A DNA stretch of 10,359 nt, taken from Actinomycetes bacterium (GTDB lineage: Bacteria; Actinomycetota; Acidimicrobiia; Acidimicrobiales; RAAP-2). Position 1 is the stretch's first letter. The number at the start of each line of letters is the position of its first letter. Position numbers and translations under genes: made by a program. Below the pieces are notes generated by a model, which searched no databases, was not told the DNA's origin, and saw nothing but the letters and a program-made list of their open reading frames with translations. The stretch lies in assembly GCA_021800645.1 (NCBI GenBank), contig JAJYYT010000047.1:1-10359 (forward strand), written 5' to 3'. This document shows, in pieces, positions 5,451-10,359 of the stretch.

Positions 5451-6547
5451 CCGCGGCGACGGCGCCCGAGGCTGACAGCTCGATGTGGGACACTGCCCGG
5501 CTTGGGCTCGGCGCGCTGAGGTCGGCGATCGCGTCACCGGCGCGCGCCGTCACGTCCCCGGCACGTGCGATCACCTCGCCGTGGGGGTGGGTCCGCCGTC
5601 GGCGGACCGGAGTCCGGATGGTGCCGGGAGTGCTCCACGTCGGGACGAGGCATCTCCGCTACGCGGTCTCCGACAACGAGGACGCCCACGGCCCCGACGG
5701 TCCGCAGAGCCCGCCCGTCTGGGCGGTCAACGTGCACGGCTACTTCGCAGGGGGCCGGATGTACTGGCCCGAGAGCGTGTGCCTCGCCGAGAGGCTCGGC
5801 TGGCGGGTGGTGAACCCTTGTCTCCCCGGCTTCGGAGGCAGCGACCCGCTCGGCTGGCACGAAGTCTCGATCGGCGCGTTGGCGGAACAGGTCGCGCACG
5901 TCGTCGACCATCTAGGCGCTGGACCGGTGGTTCTGCTCGGCCACTCGATGGGGGGCGCGGTCGCCGTGCAGTACGCCCACGAGCGACCCGAGGGGACGCT
6001 CGGCATCGTCTACCGCGACGGCGTCGCGACCCCCGCCTGGCGTGACCGCCACGGCGCGGTCCAGACCCTCATGGGCGTCCTCTCGCCCAACATGGCGCCG
6101 TTCGCAGACCTCTTCGCGGCCTTCGTCGCGGACACTCCCGATCTGCTCCTCGGCAGGATGGCGACGTTCCTCTCGGTCCTCCCGGACGTGCGCCACAACG
6201 TCCGCACCATGGGGCTCACCCTGCCCATCGGGGCGATGCTCCTGACCGTCGACCTGCGCGACGCGGTCGGCGTGCTCGCGGAGGCCGGCGTGCCGATGCT
6301 CGCCGAGTGGGGATCGTTCGACCACGTCGTGGGCACGCCAACTGCCGAGGAGTTCGCCGGCTGCGCCCGCACGGCCGTGCAGTGGGTGCCCGGGGGCCAC
6401 TCGTGGATGCTGGCCCGCCCCCAGGGACAGGCTGACGTGCTCACCCGCCTGGACAGCGGCCGGCGCTTCGTGGCCGCGGTCGGCACGCGCGGGCGCGAGC
6501 TGTCTGCACGTTCGGTGCCCCGCACCGTGCTTCGCTCGGTCCGCTGA
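5447..6547 (+). CDS. Alpha/beta hydrolase
   Basis: A 366-residue alpha/beta-hydrolase fold protein of unknown substrate. The fold core begins near residue 85: NVHGYFAGG (95-103) supplies the oxyanion-hole HG, and GHSMGG (165-170) the nucleophile Ser167. Asp292 in EWGSFDH and His318 in GGHSWM complete the triad. A helical cap lies about 195-270. The N-terminal region, about 60 residues, is not part of the fold. It holds two tandem heptads, SPARAVT SPARAIT, followed by SPWGW and a basic RRRR cluster, and might be a membrane- or envelope-associating segment. It has no clear signal peptide. ATG 5447 is chosen because GAGG at 5434-5437 stands nine bases before it; GTG 5426 in the same frame would add seven residues. 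It could be an esterase, lipase or peptidase-like hydrolase; I cannot tell which. It converges on the GH1-like gene. Confidence 0.88.
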   Translation: MTAATAPEADSSMWDTARLGLGALRSAIASPARAVTSPARAITSPWGWVRRRRTGVRMVPGVLHVGTRHLRYAVSDNEDAHGPDGPQSPPVWAVNVHGYFAGGRMYWPESVCLAERLGWRVVNPCLPGFGGSDPLGWHEVSIGALAEQVAHVVDHLGAGPVVLLGHSMGGAVAVQYAHERPEGTLGIVYRDGVATPAWRDRHGAVQTLMGVLSPNMAPFADLFAAFVADTPDLLLGRMATFLSVLPDVRHNVRTMGLTLPIGAMLLTVDLRDAVGVLAEAGVPMLAEWGSFDHVVGTPTAEEFAGCARTAVQWVPGGHSWMLARPQGQADVLTRLDSGRRFVAAVGTRGRELSARSVPRTVLRSVR

Positions 6548-6604
6548 CCTGCCACCTCCTTGCCGGGGAGACCGGCCGGCGCCAGGCAACGGACCGTCGC
6601 CGTG
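6548..6604. terminator. Short convergent gap with a weak hairpin
   Basis: The 57 bases between the two converging stop codons hold GCCGG (6562-6566), loop GGAGA, CCGGC (6572-6576), and an outer TTGCC/GGCAA pair (6560-6564 with 6585-6589) that could form an alternative stem. Either might serve as a two-way terminator. No T-run flanks them, so this is a weak call. Confidence 0.3.
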
Positions 6605-7999
6605 TCAGGACGAGCCCGGCGCAGGCGAATCGCCGGTGACGAGATGCCGGAATGCCGGCGCGTCACCGCCGAGGCCGAAGTCCGCGTCGGGCCATGTCGG
6701 ATCGCCACCACCGTGCGTGGCGAAGTAGAGGTAGCCCCCGATCGGGACGCCGTCGATCGCATGGGCGCGCCGCAGGGCCGCCGCCTGCGCGTGCAGGTAG
6801 GCCCGGCGGTCCCAGCCGTCGGGACGCGGCGCGGCGCCACGCGTCGCGAAGCCGTCTTCGACCCACAGCGCGAGCCCGGGAACGGCGCGCGCCTGCTCCC
6901 GGCACCACCGGGCGAGACCCAGCGGGTCGGGCCGGACGAGAGGTGGAGCGGACGTGTTCCAGGGCCTGCCGGCGCGTGGTGCCCGGCGCGCGCCGGTGCG
7001 TGGCGGCGCGACGTGGGGCGGGCACCACACGACGAGCAGCGCGTCGAGGGGGTAGGACGGAAGGCGTGTGGACGCGGGCGCCCCGCACCGCGCCTGTCCG
7101 CTGCCGCGAGCGGCGGACAGGTACGCAACCCCCGGCGCGCGCCCGGGCGAGGGACGGGCGAGGCCGCGACAGGAGCCGAATGGGGCCGTGGCGCCGGCGA
7201 GGCGTCGCCACGTCAAGTCCAGCAGATCGGCCGGCGGGATCGCGGCGTCGTGAAGGGCGCGGCGTTCCGCGATCCACGCGTCGAGCCGCTCGCGCTCGAC
7301 GCCGAGCGCGGGCGCGCACAGGAGGTCCACCATGAGCCGGTCCCAGTCGTAGGACGAGGACGCCCGGAGCCCGAGGAGGACCTGCGCACCTGGCTGCTGG
7401 TTGTGGATCGTCGCGTACGTGAGAACGTGCGCGGTGAGGAAATTGTCGACGACCGCCCATGCGTCCGCCAACGCGCCCATCCGTCTGGGAGGGTGTCGGC
7501 CGTCGACCCACCCTGCGAGTGCGACCAGGTTGGGCTGGCGCAGCGTCACCCAATGGCGGCACGACGCGCAGAGCGGTGGGACGACGCGCGCGACGTGGTC
7601 GTTGAATCGGTCCGGCGCGCCGGGGGTCAGCCAGAACTCCTCGCCGAGCCATGCAGGGTGGGCGACGTCATGGAGCACGGCGATCGGCGTGATGCCGCGG
7701 GAGGCCGCCGCCGCGAAGGTCGCCGCGTACCGTTCGAGCGCGAATCCGTCGAGCTCCCCCGGACGCGGTTCGATTCTCGCCCATTCGACGGAGATCGCCA
7801 GGACCTCCGCGCCTGCTGCCGCCGCGAGGTCGAGGACTCGGCCGGGGTCCTCCCACGTGCCCGGCTGCCCCGGCGCAGGGAGACGGACCTTCCCCGCGCG
7901 TTCCCACGCCCCCCAGTTGTTCTGCGGTTCGCCGCGGCCGTTGAACCCCCCCTCCAGCCGGTAGCCTGCGGCGCTCAGGCCGAAGAGGGGCTGGGGCAC
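6605..7999 (-). CDS. Divergent glycoside hydrolase family 1-like protein
   Basis: A 464-residue protein on the minus strand with GH1 (beta-glucosidase type) fold markers: FGLSAAGYRLEGGFN (6-20), ISVEWARIEP (69-78) and LHDVAHPAWLG (109-119). The second catalytic site region is LALWVEDGFATR (376-387), where Glu381 is the likely nucleophile. The acid/base motif, normally T-x-NEP, reads TLRQPN (152-157): the Asn is Arg and the Glu is Gln155. The usual C-terminal DNFEW sugar-binding motif is also absent; the matching stretch reads GYLYFATHGGGDPTWPDADFGL. Residues about 275-350 are arginine/proline-rich and poorly conserved-looking. The frame is intact, so it is not obviously a pseudogene. GTG 7999 is chosen because family N-termini begin here; an in-frame ATG at 8089 would run over the hydratase promoter. 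It could be inactive, a Gln-type hydrolase such as myrosinase, or a new specificity. Confidence 0.8.
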   Translation of the reverse strand: MPQPLFGLSAAGYRLEGGFNGRGEPQNNWGAWERAGKVRLPAPGQPGTWEDPGRVLDLAAAAGAEVLAISVEWARIEPRPGELDGFALERYAATFAAAASRGITPIAVLHDVAHPAWLGEEFWLTPGAPDRFNDHVARVVPPLCASCRHWVTLRQPNLVALAGWVDGRHPPRRMGALADAWAVVDNFLTAHVLTYATIHNQQPGAQVLLGLRASSSYDWDRLMVDLLCAPALGVERERLDAWIAERRALHDAAIPPADLLDLTWRRLAGATAPFGSCRGLARPSPGRAPGVAYLSAARGSGQARCGAPASTRLPSYPLDALLVVWCPPHVAPPRTGARRAPRAGRPWNTSAPPLVRPDPLGLARWCREQARAVPGLALWVEDGFATRGAAPRPDGWDRRAYLHAQAAALRRAHAIDGVPIGGYLYFATHGGGDPTWPDADFGLGGDAPAFRHLVTGDSPAPGSS

Positions 8000-8087
8000 G
8001 GCGACAGCATGGCATGACCCGGGGCGCAGGTCTCGAGGCGAGGCGGAGTAGCGTCCCCGGCGGACGGCGAGCACCGGAAGGAGAGCC
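8000..8087. promoter_or_regulatory. Divergent promoter region between the GH1-like gene and the enoyl-CoA hydratase
   Basis: This 88-base region serves both directions. For the plus-strand hydratase there is TAGCGT (8049-8054), the TANCGT -10 type, and a strong ribosome site GGAAGGAG (8076-8083) four bases before ATG 8088. For the minus-strand gene, CATGCT (8010-8005 on that strand) lies near GTG 7999 and could serve as a weak -10 box for a leaderless start. No operator-like dyad was seen. Confidence 0.5.
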
Positions 8088-8861
8088 ATGGCAGACGAGG
8101 TCCTGAGGGAGCGGCGCGGGCACGTGGAGATCCTCACCATCAACCGCCCCGACGCACGCAATGCGATCAACGGCGCGGTGAGCGAGGGGCTCGCCGCGGC
8201 CTTCGACGAGCTCACCGAGGACCCTGCGGCACTCGTGGTGGTGCTCACGGGCAGCGGAGACAAGGCCTTCTCCGCGGGCATGGACCTGAAGGCCTTCGCC
8301 GCAGGGGAGGGCGCGGCAGTCATGAACGCCAGGGGGGGGTTCGGCGGGATCGCCCGGCGGAGCTTCCCCAAGCCCCTCATCGCCGCGGTCAACGGCTCGG
8401 CGCTCGCCGGCGGTCTCGAGATCATGCTCTCGTGCGACCTCGTGGTGGCGGCAGATCATGCGACCTTCGGGATCCCCGAGGCGAAGCGCGGTCTCATCGC
8501 GGGCGCAGGAGGCCTCTTTCGCCTCCCGAAGCGCCTCCCGCTCTCGATCGCGCTCGAGCTCGCCCTGACCGGGGACCCGATCGACTCTGAGCGAGCGTAC
8601 GCGCTCGGCCTCGTCAACCGCGTGGTGCCCCGCCACGAGCTCCTCGACGAGGCCCTGGTGCTCGCCGAGCGGATCGCGGAGAACGCGCCGCTCGCCGTGA
8701 GGCACTCCAAGGCGGTCATGCTGCGCGCCGCCGACGCGGACGAGGAGGAGGGTTGGCGGCTCACCGACGAGGCGGTGGGCGTCGTGTTCAGCTCCCCGGA
8801 CGCCTTGGAAGGAGCGGTCGCCTTCGCCGAGAAGCGCAGGCCCAACTGGCAGGGGCGCTGA
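8088..8861 (+). CDS. Enoyl-CoA hydratase/isomerase (crotonase) family protein
   Basis: A 257-residue crotonase-fold enzyme of normal length, expected to add water across the double bond of an enoyl-CoA in fatty-acid, amino-acid or sterol side-chain breakdown. The oxyanion hole comes from FSAGMDL (61-67) and NGSALAGGLEI (102-112). Both catalytic glutamates of true hydratases are present: Glu111 (GGLEI) and Glu131 (GIPEAKRGL), followed by the usual GAGGLFRLP. The C-terminus FAEKRRPNWQGR matches the typical EKRxPxWxGR ending. The pattern resembles mycobacterial EchA proteins, but which one cannot be settled by eye. It starts at ATG 8088 with a strong ribosome site. It stands alone; no beta-oxidation partner is in view. 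Confidence 0.94.
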   Translation: MADEVLRERRGHVEILTINRPDARNAINGAVSEGLAAAFDELTEDPAALVVVLTGSGDKAFSAGMDLKAFAAGEGAAVMNARGGFGGIARRSFPKPLIAAVNGSALAGGLEIMLSCDLVVAADHATFGIPEAKRGLIAGAGGLFRLPKRLPLSIALELALTGDPIDSERAYALGLVNRVVPRHELLDEALVLAERIAENAPLAVRHSKAVMLRAADADEEEGWRLTDEAVGVVFSSPDALEGAVAFAEKRRPNWQGR

Positions 8862-8968
8862 CGGCCGCAGCACCGCTGCCCCCCCGCCGCCCTCCCGGCA
8901 TCACCCAGCGTGCCCCCGATGTCCTCCCGGCGTCCCCCGGGGTACGGCGAGCGTGCCGGACGCAGTAC
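8862..8968. other. C-rich intergenic spacer before the tatA palindrome
   Basis: About 107 bases with no coding signal. A small hairpin GCAGC-ACC-GCTGC (8867-8879) followed by a run of seven C residues stands directly behind the hydratase stop and may help end its transcript. CCTCCCGGC occurs twice (8891-8899 and 8922-8931 region). TACCCT (8966-8971) could be a -10 box for tatA but runs into the palindrome. Confidence 0.35.
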
Positions 8969-9004
8969 CCTTGCGTCGGCGGGCACGTGCCTGCCGACGC
9001 AAGG
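8969..9004 (+). promoter_or_regulatory. 36-bp near-perfect palindrome overlapping the tatA ribosome site
   Basis: CCTTGCGTCGGC (8969-8980) is the exact reverse complement of GCCGACGCAAGG (8993-9004). The 12 bases between are themselves GGCACGTGCC flanked by a G/T pair, so 17 of 18 base pairs match. As RNA this folds into 12 pairs, a G-U, three more pairs and an ACGU loop. The right arm ends in AAGG, the first four bases of the tatA Shine-Dalgarno AAGGAG (9001-9006). It may mask the ribosome site in RNA, or be a dimeric repressor operator in DNA. Confidence 0.8.
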
Positions 9005-9012
9005 AGACAGCG

Positions 9013-9207
9013 ATGCTGGCAGACATCTTCGGGCCTGACCTGCTCATCGTCCTGATCGTGGTGGCGGTCGTGCTGTTCGGCGGCGCCGCGATCCCGAAGC
9101 TCGCTCGCAACCTCGGTTCCGCGAAGCGCGAGTTCGAGAAGGGGATGAGGGACGGAGCGAGCCCGTCCGAGACGCCGAACGCACACGACGAGTCGGCAGC
9201 CTCCTAG
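9013..9207 (+). CDS. tatA: Sec-independent protein translocase subunit TatA
   Basis: A 64-residue TatA-type protein. It forms the pore-like or membrane-thinning part of the twin-arginine pathway that exports folded proteins across the cytoplasmic membrane. One membrane helix (about 5-22, GPDLLIVLIVVAVVLF) leads into the FGG hinge (22-24) and an amphipathic helix IPKLARNLGSAKREFEKGM (27-45), then a short polar tail. Asp9 near the start of the membrane helix stands where actinobacterial TatA often has an acidic residue. ATG 9013 has ribosome site AAGGAG six bases upstream, but part of that site lies in the 36-bp palindrome. No tatB or tatC is in the window, so it is a stand-alone tatA. Whether this is the main copy or a second one cannot be judged here. 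Confidence 0.92.
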   Translation: MLADIFGPDLLIVLIVVAVVLFGGAAIPKLARNLGSAKREFEKGMRDGASPSETPNAHDESAAS

Positions 9208-9288
9208 CCCCCGAGAGGTCCGCGTCGCGGTCGTCCACAGGCTTGCAACGCTCCGACCTGCTACTTCGAATTCTCACAGCGGGTTCGC

Positions 9289-9294
9289 TAGTCT
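9289..9294 (+). promoter_or_regulatory. Likely -10 box (TAGTCT) of the cytochrome oxidase operon, leaderless
   Basis: TAGTCT fits TANNNT and lies eight bases before the GTG at 9303. No ribosome site precedes that GTG. The rest of the 95-base gap (9208-9302) shows TTCGAA (9265-9270), 18 bases upstream, as the only -35 candidate, and no terminator hairpin for tatA. Confidence 0.5.
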
Positions 9295-9302
9295 GCCCAG
9301 CC

Positions 9303-10205
9303 GTGGATCCGTCGCCGTCAGGCAGCCTCTCCACCGCTTCTGGCTCGCAACCATCGGCTGCCTCGACGAACGGGCGCCCGCGAGCCAAAGGACGTCGTCC
9401 GCGATGGCTTGCCGCCGCCCTCGTGCTCGCCGGGGGGCTCCTCCTCGCCGGGTGCCAGCTCCCCACCTTCGGGGCGCACAAGCCGATCACGTCCCAGGGA
9501 CAGGACTCCATCAAGCTCTGGCAGGGCTTCTTCATCGCCGGCGCGGCGGTGTTCGTCTTCGTCTTCGTCCTCATCATGTGGGCGGCGCTCCGCTACCGGC
9601 GGCGCTCCGACGAGATCCCCCGGCAGACCCAGTACCACACGCTGCTCGAGATCATCTACACGGCCATCCCTGTCGTCTTCGTCCTGATCCTCTTCGGCTT
9701 CACCTTCGTCACCGAGAACAACGTCGACGCACTTCCCGCGCCGAAGATGTCGGTGACCGTGACCGGGTTCCAGTGGGGCTGGCAATTCCACTACACAACA
9801 AAGCACGTGACAGTCATCGGAGTGGAGCTCCAGGATCCCGAGATGGTCCTCCCGCAGAACGAGACGGTGCGGATCTACCTGCAGTCCCACGACGTCATCC
9901 ACGGCTTCTACGTGCCCGCCTTCGATTTCAGCCGCTATGCCCAGCCTGGCATCGTCAACAAGTTCACGGTCAACCTCCACACACTGGGAACGTTCCGCGG
10001 GCAGTGCACGCAGTACTGCGGCCTGTACCACTCTCTCATGCGCTTCCGGGTGAAGGTGGTGACGCCGTCGCAGTTCGCGGTCTGGGTGAGCAAGCACCGC
10101 TCGAAGGGGCCGAGCACGTCGATCTCCACAGCTGAGAAGCAAGCGCTCGCCAGCTCGACGAGCCGCACAGCGCTCGCAAGCGGGACAGGGGGAGCAGGAT
10201 CGTGA
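9303..10205 (+). CDS. ctaC: Cytochrome c oxidase subunit II
   Basis: A 300-residue subunit that takes electrons from cytochrome c through the CuA centre and passes them to subunit I. The N-terminus is an unusually long Ser-rich lead plus basic RAKGRRPRW, a hydrophobic stretch and lipobox LLLAGC, so cleavage and lipidation at Cys51 are likely. Two membrane helices follow (about 71-97 and 111-137), then GFQWGWQF (155-162), the aromatic electron-entry region. CuA ligands are all present: H200, C235, C239, H243, M246. The residue between the cysteines is Gln237 (CTQYC) where the classical motif has Glu. GTG 9303 is chosen because it follows the -10 box and is in frame; a start further upstream (9243) would place the promoter inside the gene. 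It overlaps ctaD by four bases. Confidence 0.95.
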   Translation: MDPSPSGSLSTASGSQPSAASTNGRPRAKGRRPRWLAAALVLAGGLLLAGCQLPTFGAHKPITSQGQDSIKLWQGFFIAGAAVFVFVFVLIMWAALRYRRRSDEIPRQTQYHTLLEIIYTAIPVVFVLILFGFTFVTENNVDALPAPKMSVTVTGFQWGWQFHYTTKHVTVIGVELQDPEMVLPQNETVRIYLQSHDVIHGFYVPAFDFSRYAQPGIVNKFTVNLHTLGTFRGQCTQYCGLYHSLMRFRVKVVTPSQFAVWVSKHRSKGPSTSISTAEKQALASSTSRTALASGTGGAGS

Positions 10206-10359
10206 CCGACGTCATCATTCCGCAGATCGCGAGCGGCGAGTACGCGCACGCCCACGAGGAGGAGCACGGGCCGAGCGGGCTCATGAAGTGGATCACCACG
10301 ACCGACCACAAGGTGATCGGCCTCAGCTACATGATCACCTCGGTCGTGCTCTTCTACAT
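10202..10359 (+). CDS. ctaD: Cytochrome c oxidase subunit I, N-terminal part
   Basis: The first 52 residues of subunit I, cut by the window end. After an acidic, His-containing lead (GEYAHAHEEEHG) comes MKWITTTDHKVIGLSYMIT, the hallmark entry to the first membrane helix of heme-copper oxidase subunit I. The whole protein would carry the low-spin heme, heme a3 and CuB, where oxygen is reduced to water and protons are pumped. GTG 10202 overlaps the ctaC stop (GTGA), with ribosome site AGGGGGAG at 10187-10194. It is read as an aa3-type (ctaC-ctaD) operon; the heme type itself cannot be seen. Confidence 0.94.
   Translation, partial: MTDVIIPQIASGEYAHAHEEEHGPSGLMKWITTTDHKVIGLSYMITSVVLFY

Noticed and set aside
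6560..8017. A 485-codon open frame on the plus strand opposite the GH1-like gene
   Set aside because: It is rich in Arg, Gly and Pro, shows no fold or motif, and mirrors the minus-strand gene that has clear GH1 motifs. Long antisense frames are expected at this GC content.
8000..8425. Upstream extension of the GH1-like frame on the minus strand to 8425
   Set aside because: It would run antisense through the enoyl-CoA hydratase and its promoter. Family proteins begin near the FGLSAAGY motif, so GTG 7999 is used.
9243..9302. Longer CtaC starting at 9243
   Set aside because: It would place the -10 box inside the gene and has no ribosome site. GTG 9303 follows the box at the right distance.
26..10359. 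A novel defence, toxin-antitoxin or biosynthetic system
   Set aside because: Every long gene belongs to a familiar family and there is no clustered set of unknown genes. The gene order looks like ordinary chromosome.

Overview
This is an ordinary chromosomal stretch of a very GC-rich bacterium. It is almost certainly an actinobacterium (Actinomycetota). A deep lineage such as Acidimicrobiia is a guess based on apparently leaderless starts and gene style, not proof. Supporting signs are strong G/C bias at third codon positions, an AdaA-AlkA fusion followed by ogt (the order I recall from Mycobacterium), a small stand-alone TatA, and a lipoprotein-type cytochrome oxidase subunit II directly followed by subunit I. 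I see no phage, IS element, integrase, CRISPR array, tRNA or rRNA.

Layout. (1) 26-2124: two overlapping genes for repair of alkylated DNA, an Ada methyl-sensor/AraC regulator fused to 3-methyladenine glycosylase, then O6-alkylguanine methyltransferase. (2) 2122-2232: six and a half exact copies of a 17-bp tandem repeat that starts on the ogt stop codon. (3) 2277-3365: a zinc alcohol dehydrogenase. (4) 3424-5183: a two-gene ABC-2 exporter (ATPase and permease, ATGA overlap), closed by a perfect 17-bp stem-loop and a degenerate repeat patch. (5) 5313-6547: a promoter with a LacI-type operator-like site and an alpha/beta hydrolase. (6) 6605-7999, minus strand: a divergent family-1 glycoside hydrolase-like protein whose usual acid/base glutamate is glutamine. 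(7) 8088-8861: a crotonase-family enoyl-CoA hydratase. (8) 9013-9207: tatA, preceded by a 36-bp near-perfect palindrome that takes in its Shine-Dalgarno sequence. (9) 9303-10359: ctaC and the beginning of ctaD, the aa3-type oxidase operon, running off the window.

The clear functional units are the alkylation-repair pair, the ABC exporter pair and the oxidase operon. The other genes look like independent housekeeping or metabolic genes. I found no convincing new multi-gene system. The points most worth a second look are non-coding (the palindrome on the tatA ribosome site, a small family of related intergenic repeats, a recurring TANCGT box at leaderless starts) and a few altered active-site residues (GH1 acid/base Glu to Gln; CuA-loop Glu to Gln in CtaC).
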